Shown here piece by piece: positions 25,733 through 34,695 of a DNA stretch of 64,000 bases (its first letter is position 1; each line of letters starts with the position of its first letter). Origin of the DNA: Nocardia shimofusensis NBRC 100134 (lineage in GTDB: Bacteria; Actinomycetota; Actinomycetes; Mycobacteriales; Mycobacteriaceae); contig NZ_BDBT01000012.1 in NCBI RefSeq assembly GCF_001613125.1, forward strand, positions 62,001 through 126,000. Direction: 5' to 3'. A program made the translations under genes and the position numbers. The notes under the pieces are model-generated. The model did not search any database. It was not told the origin of the DNA and saw only the letters and a list, made by a program, of their open reading frames with translations.

Positions 25733-26941
25733 CTACTTGAGCTCGGCGCTCGTCTTGCCCAGCACCCGGCGGGCGACGATGAGCTGCTGGATCTGTTGGG
25801 TGCCTTCGAAGATGTCGAGGATCTTCGAGTCGCGGCCCCACTTCTCCAGCAACAGGTTCTCCGAGTAGCCCAAAGTGCCCGCCAGCTCGACGGCCTTGAG
25901 GGTGACGTCGGTGCCGGTGCGCCCCGCCTTGGCCTTCGACATCGAGGCTTCCAGCGAGTTCGGCTTCTTGTTGTCGGCCATCCATGCCGCGCGCAGCGCC
26001 AACAGATACGCGGCCTCGTAATCGGCCTCCATCCGCAGGAACTCGGCCGCCGCGGCGTGCTGGTTCATCGCCGGGGTGTCGTAGGAGACCTCGACGCCCG
26101 CACCCTCGAGCAGATGGCGCAGTTCTTCGAGCGCGGCGCGAGCCACGCCGATGGCCATCGCGGCCACCAGCGGACGGGTGTTGTCGAAGGTCTGCATGAC
26201 CCCCGCGAAGCCCTTCTCGACGTTGACTTCCGGGCTGCCGAGGATGTTGTCGGCCGGGATCCGGCAGTCCTGCAGCAGCAGCACCGCGGTGTCGGAGGCG
26301 CGGATGCCGAGCTTGTGCTCGAGGCGGGCGACCGACAGGCCGGGGGCGTCGCGCGGCACGACGAACGACTTGATCGCCGCGCGGCCCTTGCTCTTGTCGA
26401 CCGTGGCCCACACGACGATGTGGGTGGCGCGCTGGCCCGCGGTCACGAAGATCTTCTCGCCGTTGAGCACCCACTCGTCACCGTCGCGCACGGCGGTGGT
26501 GCTCACGGCCGCGGAGTCGGAGCCGAAGGACGGCTCGGTGATCGCCATCGCGGCCCACACCTTGCCGAAGCGCTGCAGCTGCTCGTCGGTGGACACCGCC
26601 GCGATCGCCGCGTTGCCCAGCCCCTGGTAGGGGATCGAGAGCATCAGGCCGACATCGCCCCAGGACGTCTCCAGGGCGTTGAGCAGCGCGGACATATTGC
26701 CGCCGTTGCTGTTTCCGCCCTTGTCCGCGGCGTCGGCGCGGCCGCCGGTGGCGCCGCTGATCTTCTGGGTGCCGGAGTCCGACAGGCCCTCGACCATGGC
26801 GGCCATGGTGTCGAGTTCCTTGGGGTACTCGTGCTCGGCCAGGTCGTACTTGCGCGAGATGGGGCGGAAGATGTGCGCGGCCACCTGATGCGCCTGGTTG
26901 GCGCTGGCCCGCAGCTTCTTGGGGAGTTCGAGATTGATCAT
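25733..26941 (-). CDS. fadE23: Acyl-CoA dehydrogenase FadE23
   Basis: A 402-residue flavoprotein that introduces the alpha-beta double bond in acyl-CoA. The ACAD layout is clear: N-terminal helices, the FAD loop MAITEPSFGSDSAAVSTTAVRDGDEWVLNGEKIFVTAGQRATHIVVWATV, then the helical C-domain with FDNTRPLVAAMAIGVARAALEE, YEAAYLLALRAAWMAD and LLEKWGRDSKILDIFEGTQQIQQLIVARRVLG. The FEGT-Q-Q motif close to the C-terminus is where many ACADs carry the catalytic glutamate. Length and pairing match M. tuberculosis FadE23 (about 400 residues) beside FadE24. Two FadEs encoded in tandem often form heterotetramers in these bacteria. It lies 33 bases after fadE24 in one operon. Confidence 0.9.
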   Translation of the reverse strand: MINLELPKKLRASANQAHQVAAHIFRPISRKYDLAEHEYPKELDTMAAMVEGLSDSGTQKISGATGGRADAADKGGNSNGGNMSALLNALETSWGDVGLMLSIPYQGLGNAAIAAVSTDEQLQRFGKVWAAMAITEPSFGSDSAAVSTTAVRDGDEWVLNGEKIFVTAGQRATHIVVWATVDKSKGRAAIKSFVVPRDAPGLSVARLEHKLGIRASDTAVLLLQDCRIPADNILGSPEVNVEKGFAGVMQTFDNTRPLVAAMAIGVARAALEELRHLLEGAGVEVSYDTPAMNQHAAAAEFLRMEADYEAAYLLALRAAWMADNKKPNSLEASMSKAKAGRTGTDVTLKAVELAGTLGYSENLLLEKWGRDSKILDIFEGTQQIQQLIVARRVLGKTSAELK

Positions 26942-26974
26942 GAGAGGGTCTCCTGAAAGAACTGGTCGAGCCGG

Positions 26975-28381
26975 TCAGATGAGGACGACGCCCTCGGCGA
27001 CGCCGATGGCGCGCAGATCGCGGTACCAGCGCTCGACCGGGTGCTCCTTGGTGAAGCCGTGCCCACCCAGCAGCTGCACGCCGTCCAGGCCGATCTTCAT
27101 GCCCTTGTCGGTGGCCAGCTTGCGGGCCAGCGCGGCCTCGCGGCCGAAGGAACGGCCCTGTTCGGCGCGGGCGGCGCCGCGCAGGGTGACCAGGCGCAGG
27201 CCGTCGAGTTCGATGGCGATGTCGGCGACCATGAAGGCCACCGCCTGCCGGTGCGAGATCGGCTCGCCGAACGCCTCACGCTCGTTGACGTAGGGGATCA
27301 CGTAGTCGAGCACGGCCTGACCGGTGCCGATCGCCAGCGAGGCCCAGCCCAGTCGGGCCAGTCGCACCGCGTCGGCGTATTCCTCGGCGCGGGCGATCGG
27401 ATCGGCATCGCCCAGCACGGCCTCGGCGGAGACCGCGACGTCCTCGAGGATCAGGCGTCCGAGACCCGCGGCGCGCAGGCCCATGCTCGGGTCGGCCTCC
27501 ACCACCAGGCCCTTGGCCTCGGACTCGACGATGAACAGCGCCGGACGGCCGTCGAGTTCGGCGGCGATCAGGAACAGCTCGGCGTCGGCGGCGGCGGGCA
27601 CCAGGCTCTTCACGCCGTTGAGGCGGTAGCCGCTGGGGGAGCGGGTGGCCTTGGTCTGCAGCGCGAACGGGTCGAACAGCGGGCGCGGCTCGGCGATGAC
27701 CACCGAGGCCTGCGGCACGTTCTCGCCGGCGAAGGCGGGCAGGTAGGTGCGTTGCTGGGCGTCGGTGCCCCACTGCGAGAGCGCGACCGCGACGCCGCTG
27801 GGCGCAAGAATCGGCAGCGCCAGGCCCATGTCGCCGTGCGCGAGCGCCTCGGCGACCAGCGCGTTGGTGACCGCGCCGCGTTCGGTGGCCACACCGTCGA
27901 GTTCTTCGGGCACATTGATGACGGTGATGCCGAGCTCGGCGGCGCGAGCGACCAGGTCGGCGGGCGCCTTGGTCTCGGCGTCGGCCGCGGCGGCGGCCGG
28001 GCGGATGATCTCGGCGGCGAAATCCTTCACCGTCTCGACGATCATCTGCTGGTCGTCGGTGGGGGTGAGGTCGAAGAAGTCTTTGGTCTTGGACTCGTTG
28101 TCGGGCAGCCGCTGCGGCGCGCCGCCGCCCGAGACCTTCTTGAACGCCCTGGTGGCCGCGCCGAGGGTGCGGAAGCCGCTCTTGGTGCTCTCGTAGGTGA
28201 CGCGCTCGATCGGCTTGCGCAGGTTGTACTTCTCGACGAGATCGGAGCCGGTGATCGTCGTCATGACCCGCATCGCCGTGCCCATCCAGTCCCGCTTGGG
28301 CTGGTTCAGGCCGACGGCGGAGTCGTCGCTGCGTCCGTTCGCGGGACGTCGCTTCGTCGCGCTGTCTCGGGTGCTCATCAT
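26975..28381 (-). CDS. fadE24: Acyl-CoA dehydrogenase FadE24
   Basis: Encodes 468 residues from ATG 28381, the same length I recall for M. tuberculosis FadE24; GTG and ATG codons at 28384 and 28378 flank it. An unusual N-terminal extension (~95 residues, KRRPANGRSDDSAVGLNQPKRDWMGTAM...LVEKYNLRKPIERVTYESTKSG) precedes the ACAD fold. FFDLTPTDDQQMIVETVKDFAAEIIRP begins the core. The FAD-binding loop is degenerate (VVIAEPRPLFDPFALQTKATRSPSGYRLNGVKS), and the C-domain carries GIAVEL-type helices and LLGGHGFTKEHPVERWYRDLRA. The loss of the usual FAD residues suggests a partner subunit for FadE23. Controlled by the double operator 43 bases upstream. Confidence 0.9.
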   Translation of the reverse strand: MMSTRDSATKRRPANGRSDDSAVGLNQPKRDWMGTAMRVMTTITGSDLVEKYNLRKPIERVTYESTKSGFRTLGAATRAFKKVSGGGAPQRLPDNESKTKDFFDLTPTDDQQMIVETVKDFAAEIIRPAAAAADAETKAPADLVARAAELGITVINVPEELDGVATERGAVTNALVAEALAHGDMGLALPILAPSGVAVALSQWGTDAQQRTYLPAFAGENVPQASVVIAEPRPLFDPFALQTKATRSPSGYRLNGVKSLVPAAADAELFLIAAELDGRPALFIVESEAKGLVVEADPSMGLRAAGLGRLILEDVAVSAEAVLGDADPIARAEEYADAVRLARLGWASLAIGTGQAVLDYVIPYVNEREAFGEPISHRQAVAFMVADIAIELDGLRLVTLRGAARAEQGRSFGREAALARKLATDKGMKIGLDGVQLLGGHGFTKEHPVERWYRDLRAIGVAEGVVLI

Positions 28382-28423
28382 CACCTGTTTTCTGCTGGGG
28401 TGGGGTGAGGTCAGGATCGGTCG

Positions 28424-28465
28424 TTCTTACTCCTGAGTAATACCTACCTTACTTCAGAGTAAGAA
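28424..28465. promoter_or_regulatory. Double palindromic operator of fadE24-fadE23
   Basis: Two 14-base sites, TTACTCCTGAGTAA (28427-28440) and TTACTTCAGAGTAA (28449-28462), share the form TTACT-N4-AGTAA and are 22 bases apart centre to centre, two helical turns. The outer flanks GTTC / GAAC make the whole 42-base block a dyad. This is the look of a TetR-type regulator binding two dimers on one face. It also overlaps the likely -10/-35 region. The regulator is not in the window. Confidence 0.7.
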
Positions 28466-28592
28466 CGGCGTCGAGTCGCCCGGAGCGGCCGCACGCGGAT
28501 CGTTGTGAAGTTTCTGAAACAAAGGCGGTTCAGAAATCGTCCGATTCCGCTACGGTGGCGGCATCGTCCCCCCCGAAACGGAGGTCTTGTCC

Positions 28593-28940
28593 ATGAGAAC
28601 TGGCGTGGTATCTGCAGGAAGACGAATAGCGGCGGTGGCGGGGATGGCGCTCGCGGCCGGCCTCGTGTGCGCGCCCGCGCAGGCGGCGCCCGGCCTGCCC
28701 CTGGTGCCGATCGAAGTCGATATCGACCCGGGCGGTCCGCAGGTCGATTTCGGGTCGGGCGGCCCGATCTTCGATCTGGGCTCCGGTGAGGGTGGTGTCG
28801 GCGCCGACCTCGGATCGGGTGAGGCGCAATTCCCGCCGTCCGGTTCGTCCTCGGGCTCCGGCGACTCGGGTTCCGGCTCCGGTTCCGGCGGCTCCGGCTC
28901 TGCCTCCGGCTCGGGTCTGCCCACCGGGTCGGCGGGCTGA
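28593..28940 (+). CDS. Secreted Gly/Ser-rich protein
   Basis: 115 residues from ATG 28593, set by GGAGGT seven bases upstream. A Sec signal peptide (RTGVVSAGRRIAAVAGMALAAGLVCAPAQAAPG) is cleaved after AQA near residue 31. The mature chain begins LPLVPIEVDIDPGGPQVDFGSGG and then becomes SG/GS repeats to the end. It looks like a small cell-wall-associated linker or surface protein; no family is recognised. It is divergent from fadE24 across 211 bases and convergent with hisN. Confidence 0.7.
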   Translation: MRTGVVSAGRRIAAVAGMALAAGLVCAPAQAAPGLPLVPIEVDIDPGGPQVDFGSGGPIFDLGSGEGGVGADLGSGEAQFPPSGSSSGSGDSGSGSGSGGSGSASGSGLPTGSAG

Positions 28941-29074
28941 TTCCCTGCCGGGTTCCGACCATCGGTTCGGATCCCGGTTGTGGAATGCCGGGTGCCTGGC
29001 GAGCTGTCGGATGAGGGCGGCTCGCCTCGGCCGGGATTGCCGGTCCCGATCGGCTCACCCGGCGACGAATCCGA

Positions 29075-29869
29075 CTACGGCGTGCGCAACCGGGCGAGCG
29101 TCTCCTCGTGCAACAGGCCATTCGTGGCGATCGCGTCGCCGCCGTGTGGACCGTCGACTCCGTTCAGCGAGGTGAACCGCCCGCCCGCCTCACGGACCAG
29201 GATGTCCAGCGCCGCCAGATCCCACAGCGAGACCTCCGGCTCGGTCGCGATGTCGAGCGCCCCTTCGGCCAGCAGGCAGTAGCTGAAGAAGTCGCCGTAG
29301 CCGCGCACTCGCCACACCTCGTCGGTGAGGTCGACGAACTTCTCCCGCAGGCCGCGATCGCGCCAGCCGGACAGGCTGGAGAACGCCAGACTCGCCGAGG
29401 CCAGCTCGCCCACCCGCGACACCGTGATCGGCTTGGGCGCGCCGGGGTGGAAACTCGTCCACGCCCCCGACCCGCTCGCCGCCCACCAACGCCGGGCCAG
29501 CGCGGGCGCGCTCACCACCCCGACCACCGGAACACCGTCGGAGAGCAGCGCGATCAAGCTGGCCCACACCGGCACGCCACGCACGAAGTTCTTGGTGCCG
29601 TCGATCGGATCGATCACCCACTGCCTGCCGGTGAACTCCGCGTCGCCGCCGAATTCCTCACCGAGCACCGCGTCGTCGGGCCGGGCGTGCGCGAGCAGCC
29701 GCCGGATCGATTTCTCCACGGCCAGATCAGCATCCGAGACAGGTGTCAGATCCGGCTTCGCGTCCACCTTCAGATCGAGCGCGCCGAAGCGCGCCGTGGT
29801 GATGGCGTCGGCCTCGTCGGCGAGCCGCAACGCGAGTTCGAGATCGGAGGAGTGAGCAGCCACGGTCAC
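29075..29869 (-). CDS. hisN: Histidinol-phosphatase (inositol-monophosphatase fold)
   Basis: A 264-residue Mg-dependent phosphatase. Metal ligands: Glu71-Glu72 in LGEEFG (70-74), Asp87, Ile and Asp90 in [15 protein letters not shown], and Asp217 in [17 protein letters not shown]. The IMPase superfamily acts on inositol phosphates, PAP or histidinol phosphate. In actinobacteria the orthologue, Rv3137 in M. tuberculosis, was shown to be the missing histidinol-phosphate phosphatase. The neighbourhood (fadE24-fadE23 beside it in both genomes) supports that orthology. Other IMPases cannot be excluded without an alignment. It is convergent with the secreted Gly/Ser-rich gene. Confidence 0.87.
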   Translation of the reverse strand: MTVAAHSSDLELALRLADEADAITTARFGALDLKVDAKPDLTPVSDADLAVEKSIRRLLAHARPDDAVLGEEFGGDAEFTGRQWVIDPIDGTKNFVRGVPVWASLIALLSDGVPVVGVVSAPALARRWWAASGSGAWTSFHPGAPKPITVSRVGELASASLAFSSLSGWRDRGLREKFVDLTDEVWRVRGYGDFFSYCLLAEGALDIATEPEVSLWDLAALDILVREAGGRFTSLNGVDGPHGGDAIATNGLLHEETLARLRTP

Positions 29870-29936
29870 CCAGCCTATCGGCCGACCACTCCCGCCCCTT
29901 CCTCGACTCGCGCAATCACGACCGGTCGCCGATGGC

Positions 29937-30512
29937 TCACCGAGTGCCGCAGCGGGCGGCCACCAACGCGCCGGCCCACCAGTGCAATTGGTCGAGCATC
30001 GCCGTCGCGGCGGCCGCGGGTTCCTCGGGCTCGCGCAGCTCGCCCTGGTCGTCGAAGAGCAGGTAGTAGCGCGGGAAGGTCACGTAGTCGCGCACCGGAT
30101 GGGCGTTCAGCTCGGTGAACACCGCGCGCAGGTGCTCGATGGCGGGCAGCCCGCCGGTCGCGCCGCTGTAGCCGACGAACCCGACGGCCTTGGCGTCCCA
30201 CTGCGTGAAGTGCCAGTCGATGGCGGACTTGAGTGCGGCGGGGTAGCTGCGGTTGTAGTCCGGTGTGACGATCACGAACGCGTCGGCGGCGTCCAGTCGA
30301 TCGCTCAGGTCGCGCATGCCCGCCGGTCGCGGCGGGTCCGGCTCCAGCGCGGGCGGCATGGCGGGCAGCGCGTTCGGTAGTTCGGCCTCGGCCAGGTCGA
30401 TCACATCGACCTCGAAGCGGCCGTCCGCGAGCGCCCGCTCGGCGAACCACGCCGCCACCGTCGGACCGAAACGGCCTTCCCGGACGCTGCCGATGATCAC
30501 CGCGAGTTTCAT
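29937..30512 (-). CDS. NADPH-dependent FMN reductase family protein
   Basis: 191 residues from ATG 30512, with GAGGAGGAGA upstream; longer starts give non-protein-like sequence. Flavodoxin fold with the family's motifs: [25 protein letters not shown] (GSxRxxR/G phosphate loop for FMN), [33 protein letters not shown] (TPEYN-like) and [20 protein letters not shown]. Such proteins reduce FMN, quinones, azo dyes or chromate with NAD(P)H. It is divergent from an XRE regulator with an inverted repeat in between, so it is probably its target. The physiological electron acceptor is unknown. Confidence 0.88.
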   Translation of the reverse strand: MKLAVIIGSVREGRFGPTVAAWFAERALADGRFEVDVIDLAEAELPNALPAMPPALEPDPPRPAGMRDLSDRLDAADAFVIVTPDYNRSYPAALKSAIDWHFTQWDAKAVGFVGYSGATGGLPAIEHLRAVFTELNAHPVRDYVTFPRYYLLFDDQGELREPEEPAAAATAMLDQLHWWAGALVAARCGTR

Positions 30513-30656
30513 CTCGATCTCCTCCTCGGAATAGGCGGGCTCGTTCTCCGGTGATCCGGAGCGACCCGCCGATGACGAGCCTGCGGCGCGTCGGCGGCCG
30601 GCGAGTAGACCGCGATCAGGGTGGTAGTGAGAGGGCCACCCTTCCCGCCGCGCGCG

Positions 30657-30673
30657 CTTGTACGTTCGACAAG
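30657..30673. promoter_or_regulatory. Inverted repeat CTTGT-N7-ACAAG at the XRE start
   Basis: CTTGTACGTTCGACAAG carries perfect 5-base arms and ends on the first base of the regulator's GTG start codon. It lies in the 160-base divergent region with the FMN reductase. The location suits autorepression. Confidence 0.5.
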
Positions 30674-31530
30674 TGCGCGACAACGAGTTGGGCCTGTTCC
30701 TGCGCTCCCGCCGCGACGCGGTCGCCCCGGCGAGCGTCGGCCTGCCCGCGGGAGCCCGCAGGCGCGCCCCGGGACTGCGGCGTTCGGAGCTGGCGTTGCT
30801 GGCCGGGGTCAGCGTGGAATACCTCACCCGCCTCGAACAGGGCCGCGATCGCAGGCCCTCGCCGGAGATCCTGGCCGCGCTGGCCGACGCGCTGCGGCTG
30901 ACCCCGAGCGAACGCGTCCATCTCTACCGCCTCACCAAAACCGCCGATCCGGGATTCGCCTGCGTGGGCTCGGCCCCGAGGGTCCGGACGGTCCGTCCTT
31001 TCGTGCGGTCCGTTCTCGATCACCTCGACCCGGCCGCGGCGGCCCTGTTCGACCGGACCGGCGAGGTGCTGGCCTGCACCGACGGCTACCGGCGCCTGAT
31101 GGCGCCGAGCGGGCTGTTCGACGAGGACAACGGCGGTCACCTCGCCTGGTATGTGTTCGCCGACGCGCGGGCGCGCGAGCTCTACCCGGACTGGTCCGAG
31201 ATCGCCGACCAGTGGGTGGCGACTCTGAAGGAAGGCCCGTTCCGCGCCGATCCGGCCGTCGCCGGGCTGGCCGAGCAGCTGACGGTGGTGGCGGGCGTGG
31301 AATTCACCCGGCGGGTGGCCACGGTGCCCGGCCTGCCCGCCGCCTCCGGCATCGCCCGGATGAATCATCCGGTGGTCGGCCCGCTGCGACTGGCCTACGA
31401 GACGCTGGACCTGTCCGCCGACGACGCGCAGCGTCTGGTCGTGCACCTGCCCGCCGACGAGGCGAGCGCGACCGCCCTGGACCGGCTCGCGGGCCGTCGC
31501 CCCGGCGGACTGCGCGCGGTCTCCGAATGA
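30673..31530 (+). CDS. XRE-family regulator with MmyB-like ligand-binding domain
   Basis: 285 residues from GTG 30673, chosen because the family begins about there (VRDNELGLFLRSRRDAV); TTG 30658 adds five residues. HTH_31 domain (about 3-80) with APGLRRSELALLAGVSVEYLTRLEQGRDRRPSPEILAALADALRL. The C-terminal MmyB-type PAS-like domain follows: VRSVLDHLDPAAAALFDRTGEVLACTDGYRRLM, WYVFADARARELYPDWSEIADQWVATLKE and GPLRLAYETLDLSADDAQRLVVHLPAD. This two-domain type typically represses an adjacent divergent oxidoreductase and responds to fatty-acid-like ligands. Here the target is likely the FMN reductase. Confidence 0.9.
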   Translation: MRDNELGLFLRSRRDAVAPASVGLPAGARRRAPGLRRSELALLAGVSVEYLTRLEQGRDRRPSPEILAALADALRLTPSERVHLYRLTKTADPGFACVGSAPRVRTVRPFVRSVLDHLDPAAAALFDRTGEVLACTDGYRRLMAPSGLFDEDNGGHLAWYVFADARARELYPDWSEIADQWVATLKEGPFRADPAVAGLAEQLTVVAGVEFTRRVATVPGLPAASGIARMNHPVVGPLRLAYETLDLSADDAQRLVVHLPADEASATALDRLAGRRPGGLRAVSE

Positions 31531-31608
31531 ACACGCGTGGTCCGCGAACGAGCTCCCCGTGGTGAGCGGTTTCGCCTGCTCGGAGCGGGACCGGTAGCCT
31601 TGCAGATC

Positions 31609-32727
31609 GTGCATCCTGACGTCTCCGCCGACATCGCCGAACTCGACGCCACTCTCAAGACGGTCGAGTCGGTCCTCGACATCGAGGAACTGCGTCGCCG
31701 CATCGATGAGCTCGAACACCAGGCCGCCGACCCGGACCTGTGGAACGACCAGGACCATGCCCAGCAGGTGACCAGCGAGCTCTCCCACGCCCAGGGCGAA
31801 CTGCGCCGCGTCGAGGAACTGCGTTCGCGGCTCGAGGATCTGCCGGTGCTCTACGAGCTGGCCGAGGGGGAAGAGGGCGAGGCCATGGCCACCGCGCTCG
31901 CCGACGCCGACGCCGAACGCGCCGCGCTGCGTGGCGACGTGGAAGCGATGGAAGTCCGCACGCTGCTGTCGGGCGAGTACGACAAGCGCGAGGCGCTGGT
32001 CAACATCCGCTCCGGCGCCGGTGGCGTGGATGCCGCCGACTGGGCCGAGAAGCTGATGCGCATGTACGTGCGCTGGGCCGACCGGCACGGCTACCCGGTG
32101 GAGATCTACGACACCTCCTACGCCGAAGAAGCGGGCATCAAGAGCGCCACCTTCGCCGTCAAGACCCCCTACGCCTACGGCACCCTCTCGGTGGAGATGG
32201 GCACGCACCGGCTGGTGCGCATCAGCCCGTTCGACAACCAGGGCCGCCGCCAGACCTCCTTCGCCGAGGTCGAGGTGCTGCCGGTGGTCGAGACCACCGA
32301 CCACATCGAGATCCCCGACACCGAGATCCGCGTCGACGTCTACCGCTCCTCCGGCCCCGGCGGCCAGTCGGTCAACACCACCGACTCCGCGGTGCGCCTC
32401 ACCCACATCCCCACCGGCATCGTGGTGACCTGCCAGAACGAGAAGTCGCAGCTGCAGAACAAGATCTCGGCCATGCGCGTGTTGCAGGCCAAGCTGCTCG
32501 AGCGCAAGCGCCAGGAGGAGCGCGCCCAGATGGACGCGCTCAAGACCAACGAGGGCGCGTCCTGGGGCAACCAGATGCGTTCCTACGTGCTGCACCCGTA
32601 CCAGATGGTCAAGGACCTGCGCACCAACTACGAGGTCAACAACCCCAGCGCGGTACTCGACGGCGACATCGACGGCTTCATCGAGTCGGGCATCCGCTGG
32701 CGCATGCGTGAGACCCAGGCCAGTTGA
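31609..32727 (+). CDS. prfB: Peptide chain release factor 2
   Basis: 372 residues from GTG 31609. RF2 releases peptides at UGA and UAA. The codon-recognition tripeptide is SPF (206-208) in [13 protein letters not shown], and the catalytic GGQ (251-253) lies in [25 protein letters not shown]. The N-terminal coiled coil and full length are normal. It is a single uninterrupted frame: the internal UGA frameshift that autoregulates prfB in many bacteria is absent, as usual in actinobacteria. It opens the conserved prfB - mscS-like - ftsE - ftsX - smpB block. Confidence 0.96.
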   Translation: MHPDVSADIAELDATLKTVESVLDIEELRRRIDELEHQAADPDLWNDQDHAQQVTSELSHAQGELRRVEELRSRLEDLPVLYELAEGEEGEAMATALADADAERAALRGDVEAMEVRTLLSGEYDKREALVNIRSGAGGVDAADWAEKLMRMYVRWADRHGYPVEIYDTSYAEEAGIKSATFAVKTPYAYGTLSVEMGTHRLVRISPFDNQGRRQTSFAEVEVLPVVETTDHIEIPDTEIRVDVYRSSGPGGQSVNTTDSAVRLTHIPTGIVVTCQNEKSQLQNKISAMRVLQAKLLERKRQEERAQMDALKTNEGASWGNQMRSYVLHPYQMVKDLRTNYEVNNPSAVLDGDIDGFIESGIRWRMRETQAS

Positions 32728-32863
32728 GCCCAGCGGAATCGATCTGTGCCGCCCCGGCTTTCGGCTGGGGGACGGTAGCCGGATCGCGACAGGCACATCG
32801 GCGGTGCGCGGGCGAAGGTAGCCTGTCTGGCGTGTTGGTTACGGAAGGCAGAGCGGCTCGGCG

Positions 32864-33721
32864 ATGGGCTCGGTGACATCGTTCGCGCTGGGGGAGAGCA
32901 CCACGGCGTGGTTGCGTTCCAGCGGCCTCGAGATCGTGCTGCTGATCCTCGGCGCGATGCTGTTCGGCCGGTTCGTCAGCTTCGTGCGCGACCGGATCAC
33001 CAGCCAGATCGACGCGAGCTTCCGCGGCGGCGACGCGCTGGTGCGCACCGAGGCGGCCAAGCACCGGCACGCGCTCGCCCAAGTGCTCACCTGGGTGATC
33101 CTCACCATCGCCTACGTGCTCGTCGGCGTGGAAGTGCTGCAGCGACTCGGGTTCCAGGTGACCGGCCTGGTCGCCCCCGCCGCGGTGCTCGGCGCCGCGC
33201 TCGGCTTCGGCGCCCAGCGCATCGTGCAGGACATCCTGGCCGGGTTCTTCCTGATCACCGAGCGCCAGTACGGCTTCGGCGATGTGGTGCGCATCTCGGT
33301 GACCGGGTCCGCGGAAATGGCCGAGGGCACTGTCGAAGACGTCACACTGCGCATCACCACGTTGCGCAACTCCGACGGCGAGGTCATCATCGTGCCGAAC
33401 GGACAGATCGTGAAAGTGACCAACCTGTCGAAGGATTGGGCGCGCGCCGCGATCGACGTCCCGGTGGCCGCGGGCGCCGACCTCACCCGCGTCAACGAGA
33501 TACTGCATCAGGTGGGCGCCGAGGCCTTCGCCGATCCGCGATTGGAACCGCTGCTGCTCGACCAGCCCACCGTGATGGGCGTCGAGGATCTCGCGATGGA
33601 CAAGATGAGCATTCGCATGGTCGCGCGCACGCTGCCGGGCAAGCAGTTCGAGGTCGGTCGTGAGCTGCGAGTGCGAGTGGCCTCGGCGCTGCGCCGGGAG
33701 GGTATGAGTGAAACTGCGTAA
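32864..33721 (+). CDS. MscS-family mechanosensitive channel
   Basis: 285 residues. Two N-terminal membrane segments (about 16-40, IVLLILGAMLFGRFVSFV; and 70-90, VLTWVILTIAYVLVGVEVL), then the pore helix signature APAAVLGAALGFGAQRIVQDILAGFFLITERQYGFGDVVRI. The cytoplasmic beta domain has EGTVEDVTLRITTLRNSDGEVIIVPNGQIVKVTNLSKDW. MscS channels relieve turgor on osmotic downshift. GGAAGG lies about 15 bases before ATG 32864, so the start is not tightly fixed. The last 14 bases overlap the next gene. Its place between prfB and ftsE matches the mycobacterial order. Confidence 0.88.
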   Translation: MGSVTSFALGESTTAWLRSSGLEIVLLILGAMLFGRFVSFVRDRITSQIDASFRGGDALVRTEAAKHRHALAQVLTWVILTIAYVLVGVEVLQRLGFQVTGLVAPAAVLGAALGFGAQRIVQDILAGFFLITERQYGFGDVVRISVTGSAEMAEGTVEDVTLRITTLRNSDGEVIIVPNGQIVKVTNLSKDWARAAIDVPVAAGADLTRVNEILHQVGAEAFADPRLEPLLLDQPTVMGVEDLAMDKMSIRMVARTLPGKQFEVGRELRVRVASALRREGMSETA

Positions 33722-33911
33722 GAGAGACCTCATCTTCGCCAAGCCGCGCAGGTCGACGGCCGTGCTGGCGATGGTCTGGATCGGGATCTTCGTGCTGTAC
33801 CTGTTCGTCAAGCCCGAACAGCAGGCCGGGACCACGATCCTGCCGCTGAGCGGTCTGCTGCCCGCCTCGATCACCCAGAGCGAGCCCGCGCAGGCCGAGC
33901 CGGCGAATTAG
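33708..33911 (+). CDS. Small single-pass membrane protein between the MscS gene and ftsE
   Basis: 67 residues from GTG 33708, in a different frame and overlapping the last 14 bases of the MscS gene, so translation is coupled. Basic N-terminus KLRKRDLIFAKPRRS, one hydrophobic helix TAVLAMVWIGIFVLYLFV, then a short Pro/Thr tail. A protein of similar size and place (Rv3103c in my recollection) occurs in mycobacteria between the same neighbours. Its function is unknown; an accessory role for the channel or FtsEX is conjecture. Confidence 0.7.
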   Translation: MKLRKRDLIFAKPRRSTAVLAMVWIGIFVLYLFVKPEQQAGTTILPLSGLLPASITQSEPAQAEPAN

Positions 33912-33913
33912 CG

Positions 33914-33956
33914 CTGCCCGGCCCGGGCAGTGCAAGCGCCTGCCCGGCCCGGGCAG
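33914..33956. repeat. Twin 17-nt palindromes before the ftsE promoter
   Basis: CTGCCCGGCCCGGGCAG occurs twice, at 33914-33930 and 33940-33956. Each is a perfect dyad with 8-base arms and one central base, and both sit in a direct repeat with flanking CGC... and AGT bases. As RNA, either forms a very strong hairpin or the two arms can cross-pair. They may terminate readthrough from the mscS operon or act as a double operator. Confidence 0.8.
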
Positions 33957-33975
33957 TACAGCCGGGCCCGCTGGC

Positions 33976-33981
33976 TACACT
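33976..33981 (+). promoter_or_regulatory. -10 element of a probable leaderless ftsE promoter
   Basis: TACACT lies 8 bases before the GTG start of ftsE, so transcription would begin on or next to the start codon. No SD is visible. Leaderless mRNAs are frequent in mycolic-acid bacteria. Confidence 0.5.
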
Positions 33982-33989
33982 GGCTCCCC

Positions 33990-34679
33990 GTGATCACCAT
34001 GCGGAACGTCACCAAGTCGTACAAGACGTCGACGCGACCCGCGCTGGACAACATCACGGTGGATGTGGACAAGGGCGAGTTCGTCTTCATCATCGGACCG
34101 TCCGGTTCGGGCAAGTCGACCTTCATGCGCCTGCTGCTCAAGGAAGAGGCGCCGACCTCCGGCGAGATCCGGGTCGCCGACTTCCGGGTCGACAAACTGC
34201 CCGGTCGCAAGGTGCCCAAACTGCGTCAGCGCATCGGCTGCGTCTTCCAGGACTTCCGGTTGCTGCAGCAGAAGACGGTGCAGGAGAACGTGGCCTTCGC
34301 GCTCGAGGTGATCGGCAAGCGCCGTCAGTTCATCGAACGGACCGTTCCCGAAGTGCTCGACATGGTCAATCTCGGCGGCAAGGCCGACCGGCTGCCCGGT
34401 GAACTCTCCGGCGGCGAACAGCAGCGGGTGGCGATCGCCCGCGCGTTCGTCAACCGTCCGCTGGTACTGCTGGCCGACGAGCCGACCGGCAATCTCGACC
34501 CCGACACCAGCGGCGACATCATGATGCTGCTGGAGCGGATCAACCGCACCGGCACCACGGTGCTGATGGCCACCCACGACAACCACATCGTCGACGCGAT
34601 GCGCAAGAGAGTCGTCGAACTCGATCACGGAAGGCTGGTGCGCGACGACGCGACCGGCGTCTACGGGGTGGGGCGATGA
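33990..34679 (+). CDS. ftsE: Cell-division ATP-binding protein FtsE
   Basis: 229 residues from GTG 33990. ABC ATPase with Walker [10 protein letters not shown]-loop CVFQDFRLL, signature [14 protein letters not shown], Walker B VLLADEP and the H-switch MATHD. With FtsX it forms the division-site complex that switches on peptidoglycan hydrolases (RipC in mycobacteria). [33 protein letters not shown] is the FtsE start. The stop is followed 16 bases later by ftsX, in an operon. Confidence 0.96.
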   Translation: MITMRNVTKSYKTSTRPALDNITVDVDKGEFVFIIGPSGSGKSTFMRLLLKEEAPTSGEIRVADFRVDKLPGRKVPKLRQRIGCVFQDFRLLQQKTVQENVAFALEVIGKRRQFIERTVPEVLDMVNLGGKADRLPGELSGGEQQRVAIARAFVNRPLVLLADEPTGNLDPDTSGDIMMLLERINRTGTTVLMATHDNHIVDAMRKRVVELDHGRLVRDDATGVYGVGR

Positions 34680-34695
34680 CAGGGGAAGAGAAATA

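Noticed and set aside
31609-31720. Programmed frameshift in prfB
   Set aside because: The frame is continuous from GTG 31609 with no in-frame UGA near codon 26.
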